A model generated the notes under the pieces. It saw only the letters and a list, made by a program, of their open reading frames with translations. It searched no databases and was not told where the DNA came from. 64,000 nt of DNA from Flavobacteriales bacterium (GTDB lineage Bacteria > Bacteroidota > Bacteroidia > Flavobacteriales_F > PHOS-HE28). The stretch covers positions 248,001 through 312,000 of the forward strand of contig JADJTW010000002.1 in assembly GCA_016710965.1 (NCBI GenBank), in the 5' to 3' direction. Shown in pieces: positions 8,754 to 17,501 of this stretch. Numbering within the stretch: position 1 is the stretch's first letter; each line of letters begins with the position of its first letter. Position numbers and translations under genes: made by a program.

Positions 8754-8759
8754 CTTTCG
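8751..8759 (+). promoter_or_regulatory. Promoter -7 box of rel (TAACTTTCG)
   Basis: Matches the TA-N2-TT-rich element seen in front of many genes here. It overlaps the stop of fumarylacetoacetase and lies 15 bases before the rel start, so the rel message would have a very short leader. Confidence 0.5.
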
Positions 8760-8765
8760 CGCTGG

Positions 8766-11009
8766 ATGAGCATTGCTCCAGCCGCCCCCGAGCCCGCCAA
8801 CCCCGCGCCTCAATACGACCTCGCCGCCGAGCGCGCCGAGATCCTGCTGCGCTATCGCGGCCTGCTGCGCGCCATCAAGGGCCCGCGCGGCGCCGAGGAC
8901 ACCCGCATGATCCGCAAGGCCTTCAACATCGCTGTTGAGGCGCACAAGGACCAGCGGCGCAAGAGCGGCGAACCGTACATCTACCATCCGATCGCCGTGG
9001 CGCGCATCTGCGCCGATGAGATCGGGCTGGGCACCACCAGCGTGGTGGCGGCACTGCTGCACGACACGGTGGAGGACACCGACCTCACGTTGGAAGATGT
9101 GAAGGACCTCTTCGGCCCCACGGTCTCCACCATCATCGACGGCCTCACGAAGATCAGCGGCCTGCAGTTCACCACCGACAGCATACAGGCCGAGAACTTC
9201 CGCAAGGTGCTGCTCACCCTGGCGCAGGACGTGCGCGTGATCCTGGTGAAGCTCGCCGACCGCCTGCACAACATGCGCACGCTGGACCACCAGCCGCGCG
9301 ACAAGCAGCTGAAGATCGCCAGCGAGACGCTCTTCCTGTACGCACCGCTGGCGCACCGCCTGGGCCTGTACAACATCAAGAGCGAACTGGAGGACCATGC
9401 CCTGCGCTTCAAGGAGCCCGAGACCTATGCCGAGATCAGCCACAAGCTGAAGAAGGGCGAGGCCGTGCGCAAGCGCTTCATCAGCCGCTTCATCCTGCCC
9501 ATCAAGGAAGCGTTGGACCGGGAGGGCTTCGGCTTCGAGATCAAGGGACGGCCCAAGAGCGTGCATAGCATCTACACCAAGATGCTCAAGAAGCACGTGA
9601 GCTTCGAGGAGGTCTACGATGTCTTCGCCATCCGCATCATCGTGGACAGCAAGCAGGAGTTGGAGAAGGCCGACTGCTGGAAGGTGTACAGCATCGTCAC
9701 CGATTTCTACCAGCCCAACCCCGACCGGCTGCGCGACTGGATCAGCCTGCCCAAGGCCAACGGCTACGAGAGCCTGCACACCACCGTGATGAGCCCCGGC
9801 GGCCGCTGGGTGGAAGTGCAGATCCGCAGCCGCCGCATGGACGAGATCGCCGAGATGGGCCTGGCAGCGCACTACCGCTACAAGGACGAGCAGGAGCATA
9901 CCAGCGCGCTGGACGCCTGGCTCGCGCGCATCCGCGAGGTGCTGGAGGACCCGAGCACCGATGCCATCGACTTCGTGAACGATTTCAAGCTGAACCTCTT
10001 CAGCGACGAGATCGTGGTCTTCACCCCGAAGGGCGAGATGCGCAACCTGCCCGCGGGAAGCACCGCACTGGACTTCGCCTTCGACATCCATACGCAGATC
10101 GGCCGGCAGTGCATCGGCGCCAAGGTGAACCACAAGCTGGTGCCATTGAGCCAACCGTTGAAGAGCGGTGACCAGATCGAAGTGATCACCAGCAAGAAGC
10201 AGCAGCCCAAGGAGGACTGGCTCACCTTCGTGCGCACCGCGAAGGCCAAGCACCGCATCAAGCAGGCCTTGCGCGACCAGAAGAAGAAGCTGGCCGTGGT
10301 GGGCCGAGAGCAACTGCAACTGGTGCTGCGCCGGTGGGGCGCCAAGGTGGAAGCCAACAACATCAACGCGCTCATCGAGCACTTCGGCTCGCGCAGCGCC
10401 ATGGACCTGTACTACCAGGTGGCGCGCGGCAAGCACGTGCTGGAGAAGATCGAAGGCGTGCAAGTGAAGAACGGCCGACTGCTCCTCCCCAAGGTGAAGC
10501 ACAAGGCGGACGAGCGGCCGCTGGAGGAAGTGGTGGCCGAGATCCGCGGCGCCACGCCGGGCGCCCTGCTCATCGGCGACGACCTGCAGAAGATCGACTA
10601 CCAGCTCTCCACCTGTTGCAACCCCATTGCCGGCGATGACGTGTTCGGCTTCATCACCGCAGGCGAAGGCATCAAGATCCACCGCGTGAACTGCCCCAAC
10701 GCCGTGCAGCTCATGAGCAACTTCGCCTACCGCATCGTGAAGGCCCGCTGGAAAGGCAAAGAGACCGTGGAGTTCCTGGCCGGCATCACCTTCAGCGGAA
10801 TAGACGACGTGGGCCTGGTGAACAAGATCACCACCATCATCAGCCATGAGCACAACGTGAACATGCGCGCCATCAGCTTCGAGAGCCACGACGGCATCTT
10901 CGAGGGCAAAGTGATGGCCTATGTGCATGATACCGACCACCTGAACGCCCTCATCGAAAAGCTCAGGAGGGTGCGTGGCGTGCGCAGCGTGGAGCGGGTG
11001 GACCACTGA
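8766..11009 (+). CDS. rel: Bifunctional (p)ppGpp synthetase/hydrolase, RelA/SpoT (Rel) family
   Basis: A 747-residue protein of normal Rel length. Domains in order: HD hydrolase (HDTVED, His99-Asp100; VKLADRLHNMRT), synthetase (KSVHSIYTKM, VYDVFAIRII, ANGYESLHT), TGS (VVFTPKGEMRNLPAGSTALD), a conserved-cysteine region (LSTCCNPIAGDDVFGF) and a C-terminal ACT domain (NKITTIISHEHNVNMRAI). Both catalytic domains keep their signature residues, so it should make and degrade the stringent-response alarmone. It starts a compact run rel-fur-STAS-purA on the same strand. ppGpp is known to act on purine synthesis, and PurA is a known ppGpp target in other bacteria; linkage here is suggestive only. Confidence 0.96.
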   Translation: MSIAPAAPEPANPAPQYDLAAERAEILLRYRGLLRAIKGPRGAEDTRMIRKAFNIAVEAHKDQRRKSGEPYIYHPIAVARICADEIGLGTTSVVAALLHDTVEDTDLTLEDVKDLFGPTVSTIIDGLTKISGLQFTTDSIQAENFRKVLLTLAQDVRVILVKLADRLHNMRTLDHQPRDKQLKIASETLFLYAPLAHRLGLYNIKSELEDHALRFKEPETYAEISHKLKKGEAVRKRFISRFILPIKEALDREGFGFEIKGRPKSVHSIYTKMLKKHVSFEEVYDVFAIRIIVDSKQELEKADCWKVYSIVTDFYQPNPDRLRDWISLPKANGYESLHTTVMSPGGRWVEVQIRSRRMDEIAEMGLAAHYRYKDEQEHTSALDAWLARIREVLEDPSTDAIDFVNDFKLNLFSDEIVVFTPKGEMRNLPAGSTALDFAFDIHTQIGRQCIGAKVNHKLVPLSQPLKSGDQIEVITSKKQQPKEDWLTFVRTAKAKHRIKQALRDQKKKLAVVGREQLQLVLRRWGAKVEANNINALIEHFGSRSAMDLYYQVARGKHVLEKIEGVQVKNGRLLLPKVKHKADERPLEEVVAEIRGATPGALLIGDDLQKIDYQLSTCCNPIAGDDVFGFITAGEGIKIHRVNCPNAVQLMSNFAYRIVKARWKGKETVEFLAGITFSGIDDVGLVNKITTIISHEHNVNMRAISFESHDGIFEGKVMAYVHDTDHLNALIEKLRRVRGVRSVERVDH

Positions 11010-11089
11010 TGGCCCCGCGCGGCGCGGAATGTGGATAAATGCCAGCACCATGCTGACAGTCGCCACTTCATCGCTGGCACCGTACGACC

Positions 11090-11097
11090 TATTTTCG
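11090..11097 (+). promoter_or_regulatory. Promoter -7 box of the Fur-family gene (TATTTTCG)
   Basis: Fits the recurrent TA-N2-TT element and sits 14 bases before the ATG at 11104. It helps choose that start over the in-frame ATGs at and before 11050. Confidence 0.45.
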
Positions 11098-11103
11098 CCG
11101 ACG

Positions 11104-11565
11104 ATGGCAGTGGCCGAACAGACCCAGAGCGTCCAGCGCATCTTCACCGAGTACCTGGAGAGCAAGGGGCACCGCAAGACGCCGGAGCGCTTCGCCATAC
11201 TCAACGAGGTGTATGCGCACGACGGCCACTTCGACATCGAGCGGCTCTACGGCCGCATGAAGACCAAGAAGTACCGCGTGAGCCGCGCCACCTTGTACAA
11301 TACCATGGAACTGCTGCTGGACTGCGAGCTGGTACGGCGCCATCGCTTCACCGAGACGCGCGCGTGGTTCGAGAAGGCCCATGCCTATCGCCAGCACGAC
11401 CATCTGATCTGCGATCAATGCGGTGCCGTCTCCGAGTTCTGCGACCCGCGCATCCAGCAGATCCGCAACACCGTCACGGAGGTCATGGGCTTCCGTGTCC
11501 ACCACCACGCCCTGCATATCCACGGCACCTGCGCCGCCTGCCAGGCCAAACGAACCGCACCATGA
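11104..11565 (+). CDS. Fur family transcriptional regulator
   Basis: A 153-residue metal-dependent regulator of normal Fur length. The N-terminal winged helix includes KTPERFAILNEVY and the recognition helix SRATLYNTMELL. The C-terminal dimer domain has two CxxC pairs (C103/C106 and C143/C146), which form the structural zinc site, and the HDH (98-100) and GFRVHHHALHIHG histidines of the regulatory site. Which metal or signal it senses (iron, zinc or peroxide) cannot be told; the missing EH-rich iron-Fur signature leaves Zur or PerR roles possible. Start chosen at 11104 because a promoter-like box lies just ahead. The stop overlaps the STAS start as ATGA. Confidence 0.92.
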   Translation: MAVAEQTQSVQRIFTEYLESKGHRKTPERFAILNEVYAHDGHFDIERLYGRMKTKKYRVSRATLYNTMELLLDCELVRRHRFTETRAWFEKAHAYRQHDHLICDQCGAVSEFCDPRIQQIRNTVTEVMGFRVHHHALHIHGTCAACQAKRTAP

Positions 11566-11927
11566 CCGTAACCGACCGACCCACCTTCGACCTGGAGATC
11601 AGCGAGCAACAAGGCACCAAGGTGTTCCACCTGAAAGGGCGCCTGATGGACCAGCAGCAGGCGGACCGCTTGATGAAGGCGCTGGATACCGAACTGGATG
11701 GAGCCCATAGCTCCGTGGTCCTCGACATGGGCGACCTGCAGTACATGAACAGCACGGGCCTCAACATCCTCATCAACGTGCTTACGCGAACGCGCAATGC
11801 CGGCGGCGATGCCCTCATCGCCCGTGTGAGCAGCAGCGTGCGGCAGCTGTTCGTCGTCACCAAGCTCGATTCGGTGTTCATCATCACCGGCACGGTGGAG
11901 GAAGCCGTGGCCAAACTGAAGAGCTGA
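11562..11927 (+). CDS. STAS domain protein (anti-sigma factor antagonist-like)
   Basis: A 121-residue single-domain STAS protein. The sheet-helix pattern (FHLKGRLMD, VVLDMGDLQYMNSTGLNIL) and the conserved phosphorylatable serine (Ser64 in NSTGL) match SpoIIAA/RsbV-type antagonists. Such proteins switch partners according to serine phosphorylation, but neither a kinase nor an anti-sigma gene is close by. The four-base overlap with the Fur gene and the gap of three bases to purA show that it is transcribed with them. In Bacteroidota small STAS proteins also serve other switches, so the partner is unknown. Confidence 0.88.
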   Translation: MTVTDRPTFDLEISEQQGTKVFHLKGRLMDQQQADRLMKALDTELDGAHSSVVLDMGDLQYMNSTGLNILINVLTRTRNAGGDALIARVSSSVRQLFVVTKLDSVFIITGTVEEAVAKLKS

Positions 11928-11930
11928 ACC

Positions 11931-13205
11931 GTGGCCGCGCAGATGGATGTGCTCCTCGGCGCCCAATGGGGCGATGAGGGCAAGGGCAAGGTCGTTGATG
12001 TGATTGCGCCCCGCTACGAAGTGATCGCTCGTTTCCAAGGCGGCCCGAATGCCGGCCATACCCTGCTCTTCGAAGGGCACAAGCACGTGCTGCACACCAT
12101 CCCTAGCGGCGTGTTCCGCGAGGGCACGGTGAACCTGGTGGGCAACGGTGTTGTGGTGGATCCGGTGATCTTCCTGAAGGAGGTGAAATCATTGGAAGCG
12201 GCCGGCGTGGATGTGCGTGCCGTGCTGATGATATCGCGCCGCGCGCACTTGATCCTGCCCACCCACCGCGCGCTGGATGCGGCAAGCGAAGCCGACAAAG
12301 GCAAGCAGAAGATCGGCAGCACCTTGAAAGGCATCGGACCCACGTACATGGACAAGACCGGCCGCAACGGACTGCGCGTGGGCGATCTGGAACGCGCTGA
12401 CCTGAAGGACCGCTACGCCGCGCTGGTGCGCAAGCACGAGAGGCTCTTGTCGCTCTACGACCAACCGGGGGCTGCCAAGGAAAGCGAAGAAGAATGGCTC
12501 GATGCCGTGCAGCAACTGCGCGCGTTCCGCACGGTGGATTGCGAGCACTACCTCGATCAAGCGCTGCGTGCCGGCAAGCGCGTGCTCGCCGAAGGCGCGC
12601 AAGGCACCTTGCTCGACATCGACTTCGGCACCTACCCGTTCGTGACGAGCAGCAGCACCATTTCAGCAGGCGCATGCACCGGGCTCGGCGTGGCGCCCAA
12701 TCGCATCGGCTCGGTCACGGGGATCTTCAAGGCCTATTGCACGCGCGTAGGCAGCGGCCCCTTCCCCACCGAACTGGAGGATGCGACCGGCGAAGTGATA
12801 CGCAAGGCCGGCAGCGAGTTCGGCAGCACCACCGGCCGTCCGCGCCGCTGCGGCTGGCTGGACCTGCCCGCCCTGCGCTACGCGGTGATGGTGAACGGGA
12901 TAACGGAACTGGCCATGATGAAGGCCGATGTGCTCAATGGCATGGGCACCATCCAGCTATGCACGCACTACCGCATCGGCGGCGCAACAGTTGACCGCAT
13001 GCCCTATGATATCACCAGTGGCGTCGAACCTGTGTACATGGATATGCCGGGATGGAGCAGCGCCAGCAGCGACGGTGACCTGCCCGTTGAACTGCAGCGA
13101 TACATCGACACGATCGAGAACGCCGTGGGCGTGCCCATCACCCTGGTGTCCTTAGGGCCCGATCGCACCGAGACCATCCTGCGCCACGCCGAACGCGTAC
13201 TCTGA
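11931..13205 (+). CDS. purA: Adenylosuccinate synthetase
   Basis: A 424-residue enzyme that makes adenylosuccinate from IMP, aspartate and GTP, the first step to AMP. The N-terminal GTP loop QWGDEGKGK is complete (Gly14-Lys20), followed by QGGPNAGHT, the ISRRAHLILPTHR segment, KIGSTLKGIGP, EGAQGTLLDIDFGTYPFVTSS and the GSTTGRPRRCGWLD motif, all typical. Start is either the GTG at 11931, three bases after the STAS stop, or the ATG at 11943; both give family-like N-termini. It ends the rel-fur-STAS-purA run. Confidence 0.97.
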   Translation: MAAQMDVLLGAQWGDEGKGKVVDVIAPRYEVIARFQGGPNAGHTLLFEGHKHVLHTIPSGVFREGTVNLVGNGVVVDPVIFLKEVKSLEAAGVDVRAVLMISRRAHLILPTHRALDAASEADKGKQKIGSTLKGIGPTYMDKTGRNGLRVGDLERADLKDRYAALVRKHERLLSLYDQPGAAKESEEEWLDAVQQLRAFRTVDCEHYLDQALRAGKRVLAEGAQGTLLDIDFGTYPFVTSSSTISAGACTGLGVAPNRIGSVTGIFKAYCTRVGSGPFPTELEDATGEVIRKAGSEFGSTTGRPRRCGWLDLPALRYAVMVNGITELAMMKADVLNGMGTIQLCTHYRIGGATVDRMPYDITSGVEPVYMDMPGWSSASSDGDLPVELQRYIDTIENAVGVPITLVSLGPDRTETILRHAERVL

Positions 13206-13211
13206 TCCGCC

Positions 13212-14606
13212 ATGGGGCGAAGTGCGCATCGGCCCCGCCGCCAGGAGGCGCGCACGTCTGTGCTCCCAGCCACATTGCTGGAGCGACTGGGCCCCCTGCT
13301 TGGGGACGAGGTCCGTGCATTGGAACTGGCGCTGTCGTCTCCGTCACCGACGAGCATCCGTCTGAACCCGCGAAAGCGGTTCGCGCTGCACGCCGCACCG
13401 GTGCCCTGGTGCGCGAACGGCCGCTACCTCGATGAGCGCCCGGCCTTCACCTTGGATCCGCTCCTTCACGCCGGGGCGTACTACGTGCAGGAAGCGAGCT
13501 CGATGCTGCTCGAACAGGCTGTGATCGCCTGTGGCTTGCGCGATCGCGACATTCTCGCGCTGGACCTGTGCGCCGCTCCGGGCGGCAAGAGCACGCACCT
13601 GCTGTCGTTGCTCTCCGAAGGCTCGCTCCTGGTGGCGAATGAACCGGACCATGCCCGACGGCACATCCTGGCGGAGAACATCTGGAAGCACGGCGCGGTG
13701 AATGCGATGATCACCGGCAGCGACCCATCGGACCTGCGCGCGCTTCCCGCGATGTTCGATCTGGTCCTCGTGGATGCGCCATGCTCGGGCGAAGGCATGT
13801 TCCGCAAGGATCCGTTCGCGCGAGCGCAATGGTCGCCCGCGCTTGTGGCAGCGTGCGCAGCTACGCAACGATCCATCGTGCAACACGCGTGGAACGCTCT
13901 GGCCCCGGGCGGCACGCTCCTCTACAGCACATGCACATGGGAACCCGCGGAGAACGAAGCCCAGCTGATACCGCTCGTGGCCGAGGGCGGCATCAGCGTG
14001 GAGTTGCCTCTTGATCCGAGCTGGGGCATCGTATCGGATGAGGTGGATGGCGCGATCGGCTATCGCTGCTATCCGCATCGTGTGCGCGGCGAAGGCTTCT
14101 TCCTATCGGCATTGAAGAAGCCAGGGGACCTGGTGGCACGGATGAAAACCGTTGAAGAGGACCCAGGTGCGGCATGGCCATGGTTGAGCACGGCCGGTTC
14201 CTGCGGATCGGTGGAGCTGCGCGATCTGCGGTACGCCTTCCCATCGCGCTGGTCGGCTCAGTTGCGCACGCTCGGCAATGCGCTTCGCATGCATGCACCC
14301 GGTACACCGTTCGCCGAGCGAAAAGGCGAAGCATGGGCGCCGCATGCTGCGGCGGCCCTTTCGCTCGCGCTGGAACGCACCGTCTTCCCGGAGGTCCAGC
14401 TCGACCTTGCACAAGCGCTCGCCTATCTGAGCGGCGAGGCACTGCCGGCCAGCGCAGCAGCGGGCACCGCGCTGGTCACCCACAAGGGATCCGCATTGGG
14501 CTGGGTGCATGGCGCTGGAAGGCGATGGAACAACAGATGGCCCGCTCCGTGGCGCATACGATCGCAGCGGTCCAGCGCGCCCCGCGTATCTTGGCAAGGA
14601 AGCTGA
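13212..14606 (+). CDS. rRNA cytosine-C5-methyltransferase, RsmF/NOP2-Sun family
   Basis: A 464-residue SAM-dependent RNA methyltransferase. The SAM site is LDLCAAPGGKSTHLL; motif IV is DAPCSGEGMFRKDP, holding the release cysteine, and motif VI is YSTCTW, holding the catalytic cysteine. The C-terminal part (HKGSALGWVHGAGRRWNNRWP) matches the extra RNA-binding domain of RsmF-like enzymes rather than short RsmB proteins. It starts six bases after purA. The last bases carry a promoter-like box for the next gene. The exact cytosine modified cannot be stated. Confidence 0.92.
   Translation: MGRSAHRPRRQEARTSVLPATLLERLGPLLGDEVRALELALSSPSPTSIRLNPRKRFALHAAPVPWCANGRYLDERPAFTLDPLLHAGAYYVQEASSMLLEQAVIACGLRDRDILALDLCAAPGGKSTHLLSLLSEGSLLVANEPDHARRHILAENIWKHGAVNAMITGSDPSDLRALPAMFDLVLVDAPCSGEGMFRKDPFARAQWSPALVAACAATQRSIVQHAWNALAPGGTLLYSTCTWEPAENEAQLIPLVAEGGISVELPLDPSWGIVSDEVDGAIGYRCYPHRVRGEGFFLSALKKPGDLVARMKTVEEDPGAAWPWLSTAGSCGSVELRDLRYAFPSRWSAQLRTLGNALRMHAPGTPFAERKGEAWAPHAAAALSLALERTVFPEVQLDLAQALAYLSGEALPASAAAGTALVTHKGSALGWVHGAGRRWNNRWPAPWRIRSQRSSAPRVSWQGS
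14587..14594 (+). promoter_or_regulatory. Promoter -7 box of the TonB-like gene (TATCTTGG)
   Basis: Recurrent TA-N2-TT element inside the 3' end of the methyltransferase gene, 41 bases before the ATG at 14628. Confidence 0.4.
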
Positions 14607-14627
14607 TCCCTCCATTGCACTGCGGCC

Positions 14628-15371
14628 ATGCACAGCAAGTTCCTCGATTGGTTCGAAGAGCACAAGCTCGGCATCATCGGCACGCTCACCTTGCACACCC
14701 TGGTGCTCTTCGCCCTCACCTTCCTGCACCTTCAGACCGTGCCGCGTGAGGATGAGATCAGCGATATGCGCATGGATGTGATCGAACCAAGGGAGGCCGA
14801 CGCGATCATCGAGCGGATCATCACCGGCGAAAGCACCGAGCCCGAGAAGGTCACCAACCTCACCAGCAACATCGCCGCCGAACTGCGGCCCAGCTTCAAC
14901 CGGGAACGCCTCGCCGAAAGAGTGGAGGAAGCCGTCGCTGCCGAAGCCCAGGCGGAATTCGAGCGCCTCGAACGCGAACGTGCCGAACGAGGCGAGACGG
15001 ATCCCGAGGTCCCCGAACTGGATCCGAGCAAATGGAACAAGGACCTGTACATGGAGAAGGCCGCCGAACCTGCTCGTGTGGAGGGAGCGACTACCGTGTG
15101 GCACGACCTGAAGGACCCGCTGCGGGCCGAGTTGCACATCCATGTGCCAGCATACGTCTGCAAGGGGTTCGGGCAGGTGGTGATCAATGTGGTCGTTGAC
15201 CGGACGGGCCAGGTGCGCAAGGCCGAACTGGACATGGCACGCACCACCACCGTGGATGAATGCATGGTGGGCAACGCCCTGCGTTCGGCGCGCGGGGCCA
15301 TCTTCGCGGGGAGCATGTCGGCACCCGAACAGCATCGCGGCTCCATCTACTACCGGTTCATGCCGCAATAG
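14628..15371 (+). CDS. TonB-like energy transducer family protein
   Basis: A 247-residue protein with a short cytoplasmic start, one membrane helix (about residues 14-36), a charged Glu/Arg-rich periplasmic region likely to be helical (about 60-125), and a C-terminal domain. The last 90 residues (GFGQVVINVVVDRTGQVRKAELDMART, then a pair of cysteines in the vicinity and YYRFMPQ) follow the TonB C-terminal pattern in which a strand with V-x-V-x(3)-G-x-V leads to an A-L-R-S-A-R helix. It is probably a TonB or TonB-relative; ExbB/ExbD genes are not nearby and the usual proline-rich linker is replaced by the charged region, so an uncoupled structural role is possible. Confidence 0.65.
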   Translation: MHSKFLDWFEEHKLGIIGTLTLHTLVLFALTFLHLQTVPREDEISDMRMDVIEPREADAIIERIITGESTEPEKVTNLTSNIAAELRPSFNRERLAERVEEAVAAEAQAEFERLERERAERGETDPEVPELDPSKWNKDLYMEKAAEPARVEGATTVWHDLKDPLRAELHIHVPAYVCKGFGQVVINVVVDRTGQVRKAELDMARTTTVDECMVGNALRSARGAIFAGSMSAPEQHRGSIYYRFMPQ

Positions 15372-15545
15372 CGGGCTTCCTCGCGGCAACGAACATTTCG
15401 ACAGGTACACGAGCCGCTTCCGGAAAGAACGGCGGCTTCCCGCTTGCGGGCTGCGCCATTCCGTCCTGCAATACGCACCGGCACAGGCGTTGACCACGGC
15501 GCAGCCATGAACACGTATTGCACACCCAACCAAAAACGAACGGCC

Positions 15546-15989
15546 ATGACCATCGCGAAGTACCGCCCACAGAGTGCGTTCATCAGCCCCTTCGGCGAAA
15601 TGGTGAACGAATTCCTCCATCGAGACATCGGCCAATTCCTCGGCCATGATGATGTGCGCCGCAGCATGCCTGGCGTCAACATCGTGGAGCGCGAGAAAGA
15701 GTTCGAACTGCAGCTCCAGGCCCCAGGGTACACCAAGGAAGACCTGAAGATCAGCATGGAGAACGAGGTGCTCACCGTCAGCGCCGAGCACAGGAAAGAG
15801 GAACTGAAGGAGAATGAGCGTTGGACCCGCCGCGAGTTCATCACCAACGGATTCAGCCGCAGCTTCCGCCTGCCTGAAACGGTGAATGTCGAAGCGATCA
15901 GCGCGGAGTTCAACAGTGGCGTGCTTGCCGTCCGCATACCCAAAGCCGAGGCGAACAAGCCCAAGGCCCGGGAGATCACCATCGGCTGA
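15546..15989 (+). CDS. Small heat shock protein, Hsp20/alpha-crystallin family
   Basis: A 147-residue chaperone of normal size. The alpha-crystallin domain runs from MPGVNIVEREKEFELQLQ through ENEVLTVSAEHRKE to FNSGVLAVRIPK, with the conserved A/G-x-L-x-x-x-I/V-P motif near the end. The N-terminal arm is short and basic. The frame is open further back (ATG at 15507), but the ATG at 15546 gives the usual start. A clear hairpin terminator follows at 16009-16034. It binds unfolding proteins without ATP. Confidence 0.93.
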   Translation: MTIAKYRPQSAFISPFGEMVNEFLHRDIGQFLGHDDVRRSMPGVNIVEREKEFELQLQAPGYTKEDLKISMENEVLTVSAEHRKEELKENERWTRREFITNGFSRSFRLPETVNVEAISAEFNSGVLAVRIPKAEANKPKAREITIG

Positions 15990-16008
15990 GAACAACCTCG
16001 ATCGTGCG

Positions 16009-16035
16009 AAGGCCCCTCCACGTCGAGGGGCTTTC
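16009..16035 (+). terminator. Rho-independent terminator after hsp20
   Basis: A ten-base stem (AAGGCCCCTC paired with GAGGGGCTTT, the outer pairs being A-T and G-T) with a six-base loop, 20 bases after the Hsp20 stop. Confidence 0.75.
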
Positions 16036-16104
16036 GGCGTTCATCTGATCGGAGTAACCCCGTAACGGCAGCTCCCGTAGGCAGCCATCACCATCCACAC
16101 CCGC

Positions 16105-16311
16105 ATGAAATCAGTACCCGTCACCTACTACCTGGAAGTGCTGGACAAGATCAGCCATGCCGACGCCATCACGTTCAGGAAGGAACTGCGCAAGGCCTTC
16201 AAACGGCTCCTGCCGGAGCAGCGCGAGGAGCTCAAGCGATGGTTCAGAAGCGCGTGCGTGTGCCGGCCCGCCGAATTGCAGGCCGTGCGTGTGCGCAACG
16301 ATGCTAATTGA
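16105..16311 (+). CDS. Small hypothetical protein
   Basis: A 68-residue basic, mostly helical protein (KELRKAFKRLLPEQREELKRWF) with two cysteines in ACVC. I do not recognise a family. The ATG at 16105 is the only good start; it follows a 100-base gap with the hsp20 terminator, and the last eight bases overlap the end of the convergent membrane protein gene. Codon composition looks like its neighbours, but the small size keeps confidence modest. Confidence 0.5.
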   Translation: MKSVPVTYYLEVLDKISHADAITFRKELRKAFKRLLPEQREELKRWFRSACVCRPAELQAVRVRNDAN

Positions 16312-17014
16312 AGTAGCGGCTGTTCCACGCCTGTGCGCTGAACTGGCCGAAGAAGGCGAACCACCCGAAAACGGTGAAGCCGCCGAATACCATCACGGAC
16401 CAGAAGAGCAGCAGCGATCGTTGCCCGAACACGAACGCATCGTCGCCCTTGGCAAGCCAATGACCGGGAATCAGGCAGGTGAAGAGCAGGGCGAGCAGGA
16501 ATACGGATGCTGCCAAGTGCGCCACCGAACGCACCGGCCAGTACAGGAGCGCACGCGCCCGCGAGAGGTCATTGCCCCATTTGTGGACCAGATAGTAACG
16601 GTCGTTGTCCAACGGCACGAAGAGCAGGGGATCCACCTCGCTGTCGCACAGCTTGAAGCGTGCTGCTGGTGCCATGACCATATAGCTGACGACCGGCTCA
16701 TGGACTGAGCGCTCCAGCGTACGTATCGCCTGTACCGCTTGCGACGGAAGCTCGCCTTTGTACAGAGCGCCTTCGAGGAAGCGAAGACGGTACTTCACGC
16801 ATAGTTCGCGAATGGTCTCGCGATCGAAGATGCGCTGCGGGTCGAGCCCGCGAGCCTTCACCGGTACCCGCTTGCGTGAGGAAAGAACGAGGGCGCGGAT
16901 CAGGTCATCGTGCTTCTCCTCCTCTGCAAGCCAAAGATGCACCTGGAACATCAGCTCGCTTTGGCCGATGAGCACCTGCTCCAAGCGTTCGCGTTCCGTC
17001 CGGGGAGTCATCAT
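16304..17014 (-). CDS. Hypothetical membrane protein
   Basis: A 236-residue protein with a soluble charged N-terminal part (about 1-150, with RERLEQVLIGQSELMFQVH and LFVPLDNDRYYLVHKWG) and two hydrophobic segments near the end (about 170-190 and 208-230), so it is likely an inner-membrane protein. I do not recognise the family. The start was placed at the double ATG at 17014; the open frame extends upstream but there overlaps the DUF1883 gene out of frame. The gap of 49 bases suggests joint transcription with the DUF1883 gene. Confidence 0.6.
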   Translation of the reverse strand: MMTPRTERERLEQVLIGQSELMFQVHLWLAEEEKHDDLIRALVLSSRKRVPVKARGLDPQRIFDRETIRELCVKYRLRFLEGALYKGELPSQAVQAIRTLERSVHEPVVSYMVMAPAARFKLCDSEVDPLLFVPLDNDRYYLVHKWGNDLSRARALLYWPVRSVAHLAASVFLLALLFTCLIPGHWLAKGDDAFVFGQRSLLLFWSVMVFGGFTVFGWFAFFGQFSAQAWNSRYFN

Positions 17015-17063
17015 TTCGATCGTTGGGGTAGTGCATGAACGATCGCGCAAAGCGATCAGTTCA

Positions 17064-17453
17064 TCAGCCCTCGCTTTTTCCAGCCAGATTGATCTCCGAG
17101 GCCAGATCATCGGCCTCCTCGGCCCGTGCTGCAAGGCGCACATGCTCGGGGGCATCCGCTGCGATGGAGGACCGCACGGTACTGTTCGGCGGCAGCACGC
17201 CGCAGGTGGCTTCGACATCCAAGGGCTCGCGGAACGAACCCTTCTCCACCACCACGTTCCACACCGCATCGAACGGAACAACGAAGCGCACAGGAGATTC
17301 GTCGTAGGTGCCGCCGTAGTACGTGTGGGTCTTGCCCTGCTTGTAGGCCTTCATATCGCGGCCAGTCAAGAATTTCACCTTGGTGCTCTTATCGATATGC
17401 ACCTCGATGATCTCCTTCTTCTTGATCTCGAAGGTCTTGTGGAGGAATTTCAT
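17064..17453 (-). CDS. DUF1883 domain protein
   Basis: A 129-residue protein. The first 70 residues (MKFLHKTFEIKKKEIIEV, DMKAYKQGKTHTYYGGTYDESPVRFVVP, WNVVV) match the pattern of DUF1883 proteins, which are small soluble proteins of unknown role sometimes linked to TIR or other signalling domains. The rest (about 85-129) is a charged tail without known motifs. The start ATG at 17453 is preceded by a perfect TATCTTTG promoter box 22 bases upstream. Downstream lies the hypothetical membrane protein in the same direction. Confidence 0.75.
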   Translation of the reverse strand: MKFLHKTFEIKKKEIIEVHIDKSTKVKFLTGRDMKAYKQGKTHTYYGGTYDESPVRFVVPFDAVWNVVVEKGSFREPLDVEATCGVLPPNSTVRSSIAADAPEHVRLAARAEEADDLASEINLAGKSEG

Positions 17454-17474
17454 GGGTCGGTGGATGGTGGTGCC

Positions 17475-17482
17475 CAAAGATA
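17475..17482 (-). promoter_or_regulatory. Promoter -7 box of the DUF1883 gene (TATCTTTG)
   Basis: Perfect match on the minus strand to the Bacteroidota -7 consensus TAnnTTTG, 22 bases ahead of the start codon. Confidence 0.6.
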
Positions 17483-17501
17483 AGGGGATGCGCAAGCCGC
17501 G

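Noticed and set aside
8580..11237. An 885-codon open frame on the minus strand
   Set aside because: It is the antisense of rel, which has complete domain structure on the plus strand. The frame is His/Val/Leu-rich without family motifs, a common shadow in GC-rich coding DNA.
11050..11565. Longer Fur-family start at ATG 11050
   Set aside because: The extra 18 residues are not part of the family, and a TATTTTCG promoter box lies within them, so 11104 is preferred.
14103..15995. A 630-codon minus-strand frame over the methyltransferase, TonB-like and Hsp20 genes
   Set aside because: It crosses three well-supported plus-strand genes and a terminator, and has no recognisable domain.
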